DNA of 64,000 nucleotides from assembly GCF_014489555.1 (NCBI RefSeq), contig NZ_CP060784.1, positions 4,366,501 to 4,430,500 on the forward strand, in the 5' to 3' direction. Each line of letters begins with the position of its first letter. Position 1 is the stretch's first letter. Shown in pieces: positions 18,910-27,208 of the stretch. The notes beneath the pieces are model-generated. The model had not been told where the DNA came from, did not search any database, and saw only the letters and a list, made by a program, of their open reading frames with translations. This stretch comes from Hymenobacter qilianensis. Its GTDB lineage: Bacteria; Bacteroidota; Bacteroidia; Cytophagales; Hymenobacteraceae. Both the position numbers and the translations under genes were made by a program.

Positions 18910-20370
18910 CTACGCTTTCACCTTGGCTTGCTCCTGCGCCAGCCGTAGCTTGCTGTGCTTCTTGCCATACAGATAGTAAATCACCAGTCCGGCGGCCAAC
19001 CATACGAAGAGGCGCAGCCACGTATCCCAGGGCAGCGAAAACATCATCAGCAGGCAAGTCAGAATGCCCATGATGGGCACCAGCGGCACCCACGGCGTGC
19101 GGAAAGCGCGGGGCGCGTCGGGCTGCTGCTTGCGCATGATAAGCACACCCAGACACACCATCACGAAAGCCAGCAGCGTACCAATACTGGTCATTTCGCC
19201 TACTACCTGAATGGGCACCAGGCCCGCAAAAGCGCTAATCAAGGCCGCCAGCAGGACATTTGATTTGTAAGGCGTTTGGAAGCGAGGGTGAATCTCGGAG
19301 AAGATTTTGGGCAATAACCCATCGCGCGACATAGAGAAAAACACCCGCGACTGGCCCAGCAAATCTACCAGAATTACGGAGGTGTAGCCAATCAGAATAG
19401 CGACGATAATGGCTTGACTCAGCCAAGCATACGGCGTTTTCTCGATGGCAATAGCTACCGGCGCGGCGCTGTTTTTAAACTCCGTATAGTTGGCCAAACC
19501 CGTCATAACGTGTCCGAAGAGCACAAATAATACAGTACACACCAGCAGGGAGCCAATGATACCAATGGGCATATCACGCTGGGGCTTTTTTGCTTCCTGC
19601 GCCATCGTCGCCACAATATCAAAGCCGATAAAGACGAAGAATATCACGCCGGCTCCGCGCAGAATTCCGCTCAACCCGAACTCGCCAAAGGTGCCCGTAT
19701 TGGCCGGAATATAAGGCTGATAGTTAGCCGGATCGATATACTGCCAGCCCAGGGCAATGAACACTAGCACCACCGATACCTTCAGGGCCACAATGGTCGC
19801 GTTGACCCAAGCCGACCCCTGCGTACCCCGAATCACGATGGCTGTGATGGCCAGCACGATCAGAATGGCGGGCAGATTGACAAACCCGTGCACCACCGAG
19901 CCATCGGCCAAAGTAGAGGTCTCGAAGGGCGACATAACGAGCTGAGCGGGAATATGCAGGTCGTATTTGGCCAAAAACCGCGTCAGGTACTGCGACCAGC
20001 TAATGGCCACAGCAGCGGCACCTACTGAGTATTCAAGCACTAAATCCCAACCGATAATCCAGGCAAACAGCTCGCCCAGCGTCGCGTAGGAATAGGTATA
20101 AGCCGAGCCAGCCACGGGCACCATGGACGCGAACTCCGCATAACACAAGGCCGAGAAAGCGCAGCCAACAGCGGCCACCAAAAACGAGAGCGTAACAGCT
20201 GGCCCAGTATGATTGGCAGCCGCAATGCCAGTAAGGGAGAAGAGCCCCGCCCCTATTATAACCCCTACCCCGATGGCGACCAGGTTGAAGGCACTCAGAC
20301 TGCGCTTAAGGGTGTGTGTGCCGGTTTCGGCCGCCTCTTGCCGCAGCAATTCCAGTGATTTTTTGAGCAT
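18910..20370 (-). CDS. APC-family amino-acid permease
   Basis: 486 residues with about 12-13 membrane segments. The first helix carries the substrate-binding GVGVIIGAGLF motif and the protein resembles the cationic/YfnA-type amino-acid transporters (LSFLVAAVGCAFSALCYAEFASMVPVAGSAYTY, consensus of this family). The substrate cannot be read from sequence. The transcript very likely starts near 20853 and carries a SAM-I riboswitch followed by a four-Cys micro-ORF, so import of methionine or another sulfur-related amino acid is plausible. Confidence 0.9.
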   Translation of the reverse strand: MLKKSLELLRQEAAETGTHTLKRSLSAFNLVAIGVGVIIGAGLFSLTGIAAANHTGPAVTLSFLVAAVGCAFSALCYAEFASMVPVAGSAYTYSYATLGELFAWIIGWDLVLEYSVGAAAVAISWSQYLTRFLAKYDLHIPAQLVMSPFETSTLADGSVVHGFVNLPAILIVLAITAIVIRGTQGSAWVNATIVALKVSVVLVFIALGWQYIDPANYQPYIPANTGTFGEFGLSGILRGAGVIFFVFIGFDIVATMAQEAKKPQRDMPIGIIGSLLVCTVLFVLFGHVMTGLANYTEFKNSAAPVAIAIEKTPYAWLSQAIIVAILIGYTSVILVDLLGQSRVFFSMSRDGLLPKIFSEIHPRFQTPYKSNVLLAALISAFAGLVPIQVVGEMTSIGTLLAFVMVCLGVLIMRKQQPDAPRAFRTPWVPLVPIMGILTCLLMMFSLPWDTWLRLFVWLAAGLVIYYLYGKKHSKLRLAQEQAKVKA

Positions 20371-20606
20371 AAAAGGTAGCCCGAAGCCGCGCCTCGTGGT
20401 AAATAAAAAGAAAGGAGGTAAGAGAAAATAAGCTCGGCCGTAGCAGTCAGACCGAAAGCAAAAGCGGTTTTCACCGATTCAGCAATCAAACTACCAGCTG
20501 ATCTTCAGTCAAAGCGGTGGCTGAAATCAGAGCAGAAATGCCCCAGCAGCTACTACTTGCCGCCGCGGGTAGGCAAAGCCAAGAAAAAGAGGAAATTGAC
20601 GAACGC

Positions 20607-20627
20607 TCAACAACAGCAACAACCCAT
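20607..20627 (-). CDS. Candidate leader micro-ORF MGCCCC
   Basis: ATG GGT TGT TGC TGT TGT TGA encodes Met-Gly-Cys-Cys-Cys-Cys. It lies about 90 bases after the SAM-I aptamer and about 240 bases before the permease start, straight after a CCCAAC/GTTGGG hairpin. Runs of cysteine codons in leaders can sense cysteinyl-tRNA. Chance cannot be excluded; there is no protein-level evidence. Confidence 0.3.
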   Translation of the reverse strand: MGCCCC

Positions 20628-20640
20628 ATTCGAACAGGCA

Positions 20641-20660
20641 GCCCAACTTAGCGGTTGGGG
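20641..20660 (-). other. Hairpin in the permease leader
   Basis: GCCCAAC and GTTGGGG form a 6-bp stem around TTAGCG just upstream of the micro-ORF. No T-run follows, so it is not a simple terminator. Confidence 0.4.
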
Positions 20661-20715
20661 CGGCGTGGTGGCGAAGTAAACGGGAGCGGATTGGAAGTGA
20701 ATGTTCACGGCAAGC

Positions 20716-20830
20716 TGTTTTTATATAGTCAGTCGATACTTGCGCTGACCTCGGTTGGCACCGTTCCAATTGTGTTGGGGGTTGCCGGCGTTTCGTCGAG
20801 CCTTTCTCTCCACGCCTCGGTATAAAAACA
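20716..20830 (-). ncRNA. SAM-I riboswitch aptamer (S box)
   Basis: On the minus strand P1 pairs TGTTTTTATA (20830-20821) with TATAAAAACA (20725-20716). Inside are GAGGCGUGGAGAGAAAGG, the internal CUCGACGAAACGCC and CCGGCAACC, the P3 stem CCAA/UUGG, and GGUGCCAA. These align position by position with the S-box core of classic SAM-I riboswitches. Promoter TACCTTTG lies 28 bases upstream. It should lower expression of the downstream permease when S-adenosylmethionine is high, by attenuation or translation control; I could not identify a clear terminator in the 340-base stretch between aptamer and permease. Confidence 0.88.
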
Positions 20831-20857
20831 ATCCTTTGATCAGAAAGAATTGGACTG

Positions 20858-20865
20858 CAAAGGTA
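20858..20865 (-). promoter_or_regulatory. Putative -7 promoter box TACCTTTG for the riboswitch transcript
   Basis: Perfect TAnnTTTG on the minus strand. Initiation near 20853 would place the aptamer at the extreme 5-prime end of the permease mRNA. Confidence 0.7.
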
Positions 20866-20921
20866 GGCTCCGGCCGGGCGTACTTGCAAATGCACCTACT
20901 CTTTCTCTCCTGCAACGCAAC

Positions 20922-21673
20922 TTAGCCAGCGCTGGGGGCAAAATAGTGCCCGCCGCTGCCAGCTGGCGCATTCGGTAGCAGTTCATGGCCGTTTCGCCGA
21001 GCTGCTCGATAAGTCGGTAGTTGGCCACCGCCCCTACTGCCGCCCCAATCACCGGCACTAGCTGGGCCAGCTTCGCCAAATCGATGTAGTCACGGTACTC
21101 CTGCTGAAAGGTGCGCCAGTCAAACTCGTTCACGTCGGTGGGTAGGGTGTGGCGGTAGGTGTCCCAATCGGCCATGCGGCGGTACACCTCATTGCGGGTG
21201 TGCTGACTGGAAAAGGCCAGCTGGAAAATGTGCAGCAGATAAAGCCGCTCGGTGTAGTCGCGCACGTCGTGGCCGTAGAGGGCGGCTACGTCGAAGAGCA
21301 GCTTGAGCTTGAGGCTCAGCAGCAGCGGAAAGTCGGCCAACCCCAGCAAAAAGCCCCCCGCCCCCGTCACGGCACCTTCGGCCGAAGCCGTGTTGCGGTA
21401 GTAGCGGATGCGGGTGCGGACCGTCGTTTCGCGCGCCACCCACGGCGCTTCCAGCAGCGGCTGGCGCGTAGTGTGCATAGACCCAAACAACACCCCGCGC
21501 ACCATCTGCCGAATGGCCGTGGTAATGGCCTCATGCACGCGCTCAGGCAGCAGCGCATTCAGCCGAATCTGCACCCGCCGCGTGAAGCGGTTCAGCAGGG
21601 TGGGGCGCTGCTGCATCCGCTGTTGCCAGGCGCGGAGTTCGGTGAGGGCTTGTTGGTCGGGGGAAGAAGTCAT
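20922..21673 (-). CDS. EcsC family protein (one probable frameshift at the 3-prime end)
   Basis: About 250 residues, with AEGAVTGAGGFLLGLADFPLLLSLKLKLLFDVA and LAQLVPVIGAAVGAVANYRLIEQLGETA as the two glycine-rich hydrophobic segments of the EcsC/DUF-type family, whose biochemical role is unclear. As printed, the frame runs on to 20840 across the riboswitch promoter. Reading the five-G run 20934-20938 as six gives a stop at 20922 and leaves that promoter free, so I prefer this shorter end. Confidence 0.75.
20934..20938 (-). other. Probable frameshift site (-1) in G run
   Basis: Five G in CTGGGGGCAAAATAG. One more base ends EcsC earlier and removes the overlap with the permease promoter. Confidence 0.5.
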
Positions 21674-21734
21674 TGGCTACTTACTATCAAGACGTAAACA
21701 CCTCTTAGCTAGGAATATGGTATACGAGCCTTAT

Positions 21735-22790
21735 TTATCCCGCTGCCTTTTTCAACTTATAAATTTGCTCGATAATCTCCACCACCTTCACTCCTTCCTG
21801 CGCATTCGTTTCAGCTGAGCTGCCGTTTCTAACCGCCTCCACCACTTCTTCGATCACCTGCACATGATTGGCGGCACTGCCTTGATAGAAGCCGTAGTGA
21901 TTGGCGGGATTGGTGGGCAGCAGCGGCGGACACTCATAGTCGCGGATGTGGCAGTGCTCCACTTTGTCCATGTACTGCCCGCCAATGCGCAGGCTGCCGT
22001 GCTCACCGATGACGGTGAGGCTGCTTTCCAGGTTGCGGTCCCAGATGGCGGTGCTGTAGTGCAGGGTGCCGGTGCCGCCGCGCACTAAGTCGAAGGTAAC
22101 GAGGCCGCTGTCCTCGAACTCGGTGAGGTGCTGATGATTGAAGTTGTGGAAGCGGGCTTGCAGGTTGGTTACATCGCCAAAAACCCAGTAGAGCAAATCA
22201 ATGAAGTGGCTGAACTGGGTGAAGAGCGTACCGCCGTCTTGGGCGCGGGTGCCATGCCAGCTGCCGGGGCGGTAGTAGCGGGCATCACGATTCCAAAAGC
22301 AGTTGATCTGAACCATAAAAATGCCCCCCAGACGGTTCTCCTCTATCACCTGCTTCAGCCAGACGGCCGGCGGGGAGTAGCGGTTCTGCATTACGCCAAA
22401 CACGAGTCGGCGAGCCTGGGCGGCGGTAGTCAGAATCTGCTCGGCATCGGCGGTGCGCAGGGCCAGCGGCTTCTCCACTAGCACATGCAGTCCGTGGCGC
22501 AGCCCGGCAATGGCCTGCGGCGCGTGCAGGTAGTTGGGCGTAGCCACGGTGAGCACGTCGGCAGACGGGCCGTGGGCGAGGTATTCTTCGAGAGAAGCGA
22601 AAAAAGGCACCCCAACAAACTCGGCAGCTAGCTCCGGCTTTTGCTCGGCCCGAATATCGATGAGAGCGGCCAGTTTGGCACCGGGCTGACGCTGCACCAA
22701 CGCCGCGTGGCGGCGGCCGATGTGGCCCACCCCACAAATCACAAAGCGCACTTCAGGCTGCTCGACCCCAACGGGTAACGGTATACTCAT
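21735..22790 (-). CDS. Gfo/Idh/MocA family sugar oxidoreductase
   Basis: About 351 residues. The N-terminal Rossmann fold begins VRFVICGVGHIGRRH with a GxGxxG-like loop, followed by TVATPNYLHAP and VLVEKPLALR (the catalytic EKP motif), then a second domain with GGTLFTQFSHFIDLLYWVFG containing the active-site histidine. Likely oxidises a nucleotide sugar at C3. Start ATG 22788-22790 overlaps the stop of the upstream aminotransferase by four bases (ATGA), so translation is coupled. The pair resembles WlbA/WbpB plus WbpE-type modules for 3-amino sugars. Confidence 0.85.
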   Translation of the reverse strand: MSIPLPVGVEQPEVRFVICGVGHIGRRHAALVQRQPGAKLAALIDIRAEQKPELAAEFVGVPFFASLEEYLAHGPSADVLTVATPNYLHAPQAIAGLRHGLHVLVEKPLALRTADAEQILTTAAQARRLVFGVMQNRYSPPAVWLKQVIEENRLGGIFMVQINCFWNRDARYYRPGSWHGTRAQDGGTLFTQFSHFIDLLYWVFGDVTNLQARFHNFNHQHLTEFEDSGLVTFDLVRGGTGTLHYSTAIWDRNLESSLTVIGEHGSLRIGGQYMDKVEHCHIRDYECPPLLPTNPANHYGFYQGSAANHVQVIEEVVEAVRNGSSAETNAQEGVKVVEIIEQIYKLKKAAG

Positions 22791-23919
22791 GCAAAGGGGC
22801 GGGTTAAACCAAAAAAGGCGCGGATAGCCGTAACGATATAGCTTAGTTGGGCCGCGCTCAGCATCGGGTGGATGGGCAATGACAGCACGGTGCGGCACAA
22901 GTTCTCAGACACCGGAAACTGCCCGGCCCGTGAGCCAAGGTAGGCATAGGCGGGCTGCAAGTGCACCGGCACCGGATAATACACCATGCTCGGCACGCCC
23001 CGCTCGCGCAGATATTCTTGCAGCTCATCGCGCTGGGGGCATTTTCCAGGGTTAGGGTGTATTGGTGAAACACGTGGCTGCTCTGCGGGTCGCGGTATGG
23101 AATGCGGAGGCCGGAAATGCCCCCCAGCGCCGCATCGTAGTGGTCGGCGATGCGCTGGCGGGCGGCAGTCCAGGCGGGCAGATGGGGCAACTTTACGCGG
23201 AGCAAGGCCGCTTGCAGCGTATCGAGGCGGGAGTTGAGGCCGATGTGCTGGTGGTGGTACTTGCGGGTTTGGCCGTGGTTGGCGAGCTGGCGCAGGAAGG
23301 CGGCGCGGGCAGCATCATTTGTAAAAACAGCGCCGCCGTCGCCGAAGGCTCCAAGGTTTTTGGCCGGAAAAAACGACGTGGTGCCTACTTCTCCTATGGT
23401 GCCGGCTGCGGCTTGGGCGCCATCGGTAAATCGATACATGGCGCCAATGGCCTGGGCGTTGTCTTCGATTAGCGGAATGCCGCGGCGCGTTGAAAGCTGC
23501 ATTAACGCCTCCATATCAGCACATTGCCCGAATAAATGCACTGCTAGTACTGCTCCCGTACGCGGCGTAATGGCAGCTTCCACCGCCACCGGATCGAGGC
23601 AGAAAGTGGTAGGCAGTACATCAACGAACATCGGCCGCAGGCCCAGCACGGCGGCGGCTTCGGCGGTGGCGACATAAGTAAAAGCGGGCAGAATAATTTC
23701 GGCGTTGGGGGGCAAATTCAAGCTCATCAGCGCCAGCTGGAGCGCGTCGGTGCCGTTGGCGCAGGGAATTACGTGCGGGCCACCGAGGGCGGCGCTCAGC
23801 TCCTGGGCAAAGGCTGCTACGGCCGGGCCATTGATAAACTCTGCTTCCCGCAGCACTACGCTTATAGCCTCGCCGAGGGCAGGCTGAAGGGCGGCGTGCT
23901 GAGCTGCCAGATCCAGCAT
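22787..23919 (-). CDS. DegT/DnrJ/EryC1/StrS aminotransferase (one frameshift)
   Basis: PLP-dependent sugar aminotransferase: PCANGTDALQLALMSL, FVDVLPTTFCLDP, IEDNAQAIGA, and SFFPAKNLGAFGDGG with the Schiff-base lysine. The frame breaks at the five-G run 23035-23039; one added base gives 377 residues ending in GLTRPFA and overlapping the oxidoreductase start (ATGA). I place the start at ATG 23919 because the longer frame (24003) would begin inside the TATATTTG promoter box. Works with the oxidoreductase to make an amino sugar, probably for the surface glycan. Confidence 0.83.
23035..23039 (-). other. Frameshift site (-1) in G run
   Basis: Five G in CTGGGGGCATTTT; six continue the aminotransferase through NAPQRDELQEYLRERG. 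Confidence 0.85.
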
Positions 23920-23988
23920 GCGAATGGGTGCGGGCGGCACAAGATTGGTGGGCAATGGGCAGGGGAATGAAGAGTGGGCGCTAAGCAC

Positions 23989-23996
23989 CAAATATA
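23989..23996 (-). promoter_or_regulatory. Putative -7 promoter box TATATTTG
   Basis: Perfect TAnnTTTG on the minus strand, about 70 bases before the aminotransferase start at 23919. Confidence 0.55.
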
Positions 23997-24119
23997 GCTG
24001 CAACCCCCAAACTAGCAGCCCCTAGGGCATGCAACCCCTACCCGCGCGCTTGCGTTTAGCCAAACAAAGATCAGACTTCCACACTGATCATTCCACCTCA
24101 GAACTAACCCCCTACTGCC

Positions 24120-25049
24120 ATGTTTAAGAAACGAATAACCATGCATACCCTGGCCCTCTTGCTGATGGCTGGCGGTATCACTTTCTCGCAAGCCAGCTGT
24201 TCGCGCCAAGACCGCGCGGAAGTTTCGCAGGGAAGCGACCAGGCATACAACGACTTCAAGAATTTCGTCACCGAATCGGAAGCTAAAGCACAGGCGGCCA
24301 GCAATCAGGCCGAAGCCGATTATGAGCGTGAAACCACGCAGATGAAGGCCGATTACGATGCCAAAGTGGCGGCCGTAGACCAGTATGCCGATCAGTACGA
24401 TGAGGCCCGCCGTCAGGAAATCGAGCAGCTTCGGACCCGCTACACCACCGCCTACGACCAGCGCGACCAGGCATGGCGCAATAAAACCAATACTGCCAGC
24501 GGCACCGATGCTACCACGGGTGTAGCCAGTGGGGCAGGCACCATGAAGGTGGGCAAATATTACAAGCCTACCAGCCCTGCTGCTCAGCTAACTGCCGCCA
24601 ACGCGCGTCAGACGTATGAGAACTTCACGCAGATGATCAAGCAGAACGAGGACCGCTACGACATCGACGATTGGCGCAACATCAACGCCGAGTGGCGGGC
24701 CCTGGATGAGGCGTATGATGCTGTAAAAGGTGACATCAGCGCCAATGACCTGGCTGCTATTCAAAAGGAAAAGCTGAAGTACGCCGCCTTTAAGTCGGTG
24801 GATAAAACCCAAGCCCGCGCCGCGCAGGGAGCCAACGCCGTGAGCGACGAGGCCAAGGAAGTGAAAGACGAGACGGCCGATGAGCGCAGCAAAGTAGGCC
24901 AGGCCGTCAGCAACACCGCCTCCGATGTAAAGGAAACCGGCAAAGATGTTGGTAAAGGTGCGGCCAAAGTCGGCAAGAAAGTAGGCACCGCCGTGAAAGG
25001 TGCCTACAAAGAAGTGAAGTCGGAAGTCAAAAACACCGACAACGACTAA
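24120..25049 (+). CDS. Exported lipoprotein-like coiled-coil protein, unknown function
   Basis: 309 residues. Signal segment about 8-25 ending FSQASC, a weak lipobox with Cys at about 27. Residues 35-110 are a charged helical region (ANQAEADYERETTQMKADYD) likely to form a coiled coil. A central part has WRNINAEWRALDEAYD. The last 75 residues are Lys/Asp/Ala-rich with repeated VSNTASDVKETGKDVGK-type units, recalling LEA or YtxH-like tails. I do not recognise a specific family. Ends at a strong terminator. Confidence 0.7.
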   Translation: MFKKRITMHTLALLLMAGGITFSQASCSRQDRAEVSQGSDQAYNDFKNFVTESEAKAQAASNQAEADYERETTQMKADYDAKVAAVDQYADQYDEARRQEIEQLRTRYTTAYDQRDQAWRNKTNTASGTDATTGVASGAGTMKVGKYYKPTSPAAQLTAANARQTYENFTQMIKQNEDRYDIDDWRNINAEWRALDEAYDAVKGDISANDLAAIQKEKLKYAAFKSVDKTQARAAQGANAVSDEAKEVKDETADERSKVGQAVSNTASDVKETGKDVGKGAAKVGKKVGTAVKGAYKEVKSEVKNTDND

Positions 25050-25071
25050 GTATCCTTTCCATGTTTTCAAT

Positions 25072-25107
25072 AAAAAAAGCCCCCAGAGTTTCTCTGGGGG
25101 CTTTTTT
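25072..25107. terminator. Intrinsic terminator, probably bidirectional
   Basis: AAAAAAAGCCCCCAGAG pairs with CTCTGGGGGCTTTTTT. Lies between the convergent exported-protein and glycosyltransferase genes. Confidence 0.9.
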
Positions 25108-25126
25108 ATGGACTAGCGGGTATTTA

Positions 25127-26023
25127 TTACTTCAATGCCCGCAGCGCCCAGAGCAGCTTCAGAATATCTAGGTTGCGCAGTTGGGGAGAACTTCCCAGCA
25201 ACTGACGCTTCAGCAGGGGCTCAACTGGCGCTAACGCGATACGCGTAGCCGTTCCTAAGCCCAGGCGTTGCAGCTGTAAGGCTACACGCAGCAACTTGGT
25301 ATCAGCGCCCAGCGCTTCCCTGCGGTACATATACACCAGGTTCTGCACGGCCTGGCGCGAGTTGAGCAGGAATGTCTCGCCAGCCTCCAGCCCATCGTGC
25401 AACACCGGATTGTCCAGATGCTGCACGGCAATTCCGGCGGCCCGCAGGCGCCAGCCGAACTTGGTATCCTCATGCCCGTAGCGCGTGAGCGTTTCGTCCA
25501 GTTTTACCTGATCAAACACATCCGCCCGCATCAATACATTCTTGAGCTTGAACTGGGAATGCGCAGTCTGCTGGCGCACCGCCGCCGAAAAAGCCTCCCG
25601 ACAGCGCCCGTAGTGCCATCGCAGGTAAGCGGCAGTATCGGTAGGCGACGTGGGTTCATACGTGGTGCCGCCCACCAGCACGGGGGCCTTCGTCTGAACA
25701 ATGGCGGCGGCGTAACGAGCCAAAAAGCGAGAATCAGGCAGATGTACGTTGTTATCAAGCAACAAAAGCCAAGGCTGCTTGGCACTGGCAGCCAAGCGGT
25801 TGCGCACGGCGGAGCGCCCGATGTTGTGGGGCAATTCCCGATATGTTACCAAAGGCCAGTCAATCAGCGCCCTGTTGAGCAGGCGGCAAGGCTCCTGCGA
25901 GCCATCGTCCAGACAGATAATCTCTACGGGCCCCTTCCAATCCATTGCCTGCCCGGCCAACGACTGTACTAGCCTGGTAACGTCGCGGTTATGAACAGGA
26001 ATCAGAATGGACAGACCGGGCAT
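25127..26023 (-). CDS. Glycosyltransferase family 2 protein
   Basis: About 298 residues of a GT-A fold: LSILIPVHNRDVTRLVQSL at the N terminus, IICLDDGS, IGRSAVRNRLA, LLLLDNNVHLPD and EDTKFGWRLRAAG as the late acidic catalytic segment. The usual DxD metal motif reads DNN, so a metal ligand may differ. Start ATG 26023 is preferred over 26044 because it begins the first strand. Lies two genes downstream of no clear partner; donor and acceptor unknown. Confidence 0.83.
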   Translation of the reverse strand: MPGLSILIPVHNRDVTRLVQSLAGQAMDWKGPVEIICLDDGSQEPCRLLNRALIDWPLVTYRELPHNIGRSAVRNRLAASAKQPWLLLLDNNVHLPDSRFLARYAAAIVQTKAPVLVGGTTYEPTSPTDTAAYLRWHYGRCREAFSAAVRQQTAHSQFKLKNVLMRADVFDQVKLDETLTRYGHEDTKFGWRLRAAGIAVQHLDNPVLHDGLEAGETFLLNSRQAVQNLVYMYRREALGADTKLLRVALQLQRLGLGTATRIALAPVEPLLKRQLLGSSPQLRNLDILKLLWALRALK

Positions 26024-26102
26024 GTGACCATCAACATTTAGCAATCAACAATGACCAGGTATTGTGCGCTTGCTCATTGCTACATGGCAATTGTAGAAGG
26101 CG

Positions 26103-26807
26103 TTATTCGGTCAGCTTGAAAGAAACCTGAGTTGAATCGATCAATTGCCCGTTCTCGCACTTCAGCACCCGCTTCGGGTACTGCCGGATGATCTGGTAGT
26201 TGTGCGTAGCCATCAGCACGGCCGTGCCCGCATTGTTGATTTCCACGAACAAGCGCATGATGTCGGCCGCTACTTCCGGGTCGAGGTTGCCGGTAGGTTC
26301 GTCGGCCAGCAGCAGCAATGGTTCGTTGAGCAAAGCGCGGGCAATAACTACCCGCTGCTGCTCGCCACCCGAAAGCTGGTGGGGCATTTTGCTGGCCGAG
26401 TTGGCCAGGCCCACGCGCATCAGCACTTCCGACAAGCGATTCTGAATGCGGGCCTTCCCGCTCCAGCCCGTTGCCTTTAGCACAAAAATCAGGTTTTCGG
26501 CTACGGTGCGGTCGAAAAGCAGCTGAAAATCCTGGAAAATAATGCCCAGCTTGCGCCGCAGATACGGCACCTTGCCGGAGCTCAGCTTTTGCAATGGAAA
26601 ACCGGCCACGGTACCCACGCCCCCACCCAGCGGCAGATCGGCGTACAGCGTTTTAAGCAACGAGCTTTTGCCCGAGCCTGTCCGACCGACCAGATAAGCA
26701 AACTCGCCTTTTTCGAGGGTGAAGGTAATTTTTTGCAGTACCGTATTCACGTCCTGCATAATGTAGGCGTCGTGGAGCTCAACAACGGGTACGGCGGAAT
26801 CTGACAT
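26103..26807 (-). CDS. ftsE: ABC transporter ATPase, FtsE-like
   Basis: 234 residues: Walker A GRTGSGKSS, Q-loop IFQDFQLL, signature QLSGGEQQRVVIARALL, Walker B LLLADEPTGNLD, H-loop ATHN. The short length, ATRTG-type loop and GNLDP are typical of FtsE and the MacB/LolD branch. FtsE works with FtsX at the divisome to control peptidoglycan hydrolases; no ftsX neighbours it here, so the name rests on sequence only. Start ATG 26805-26807. Confidence 0.8.
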   Translation of the reverse strand: MSDSAVPVVELHDAYIMQDVNTVLQKITFTLEKGEFAYLVGRTGSGKSSLLKTLYADLPLGGGVGTVAGFPLQKLSSGKVPYLRRKLGIIFQDFQLLFDRTVAENLIFVLKATGWSGKARIQNRLSEVLMRVGLANSASKMPHQLSGGEQQRVVIARALLNEPLLLLADEPTGNLDPEVAADIMRLFVEINNAGTAVLMATHNYQIIRQYPKRVLKCENGQLIDSTQVSFKLTE

Positions 26808-26897
26808 AGTAACTATAACGCGAAATGAATCTGAGTGAGCTGCCACGGCGGGCCACTCAGTGAATACGAAGGCTGGGGGCTTTTTTAAGCCTAAAGC

Positions 26898-27101
26898 TCA
26901 GACTTCCAGCTTTTGCAGCTTTCCAAATTCCAAACCCGCAATCACCCCGGCCAGGGCTGTTTCCTTGCCTTCCAGCCCGTAGCGGTGCAAATCCTTCAAA
27001 GGGCGGTCGGCGCGGAAGTACGCAATCAGCACAAATTCCTCGTCGCGGAGCTGAATGTAGTCCGGAATTTTGGCCTTGCCTTTTACTTTGATGATGTACA
27101 T
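26898..27101 (-). CDS. Small conserved protein, function unknown
   Basis: 67 residues, MYIIKVKGKAKIPDYIQLRD at the start and a hydrophobic GVIAGLEFG near the end; no signal or membrane segment. It lies between ftsE and the transaldolase on the same strand. Reading frame, start codon and position support a real gene, but I recognise no family. Confidence 0.6.
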   Translation of the reverse strand: MYIIKVKGKAKIPDYIQLRDEEFVLIAYFRADRPLKDLHRYGLEGKETALAGVIAGLEFGKLQKLEV

Positions 27102-27111
27102 ATGGAGAGGA

Positions 27112-27203
27112 GCTAGAAGCTAGGATTCAGGAGTTGGAAGTCAGGAGCTAAAAAAGGAGATATGAACTACTCCTGTCTGCTGGCTCCTGACTTCTAATTC
27201 CTC
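27112..27203. repeat. Imperfect inverted repeat (AGGAG-type)
   Basis: Arms 27129-27150 and 27181-27202 match in about 19 of 22 positions as reverse complements, around a core of about 30 bases. Related AGCTAGAAGCTAGG units sit just upstream. Non-coding; it may fold as a long hairpin on the transaldolase transcript. Confidence 0.6.
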
Positions 27204-27208
27204 AAAAA

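Noticed and set aside
20527..20895. Minus-strand frame of 122 codons over the permease leader
   Set aside because: It overlaps the SAM-I aptamer and promoter and shows no recognisable protein.
22791..22898. Longer N terminus for the Gfo/Idh/MocA protein
   Set aside because: It would overlap the restored aminotransferase C terminus; the ATGA overlap at 22787-22790 is the natural junction.
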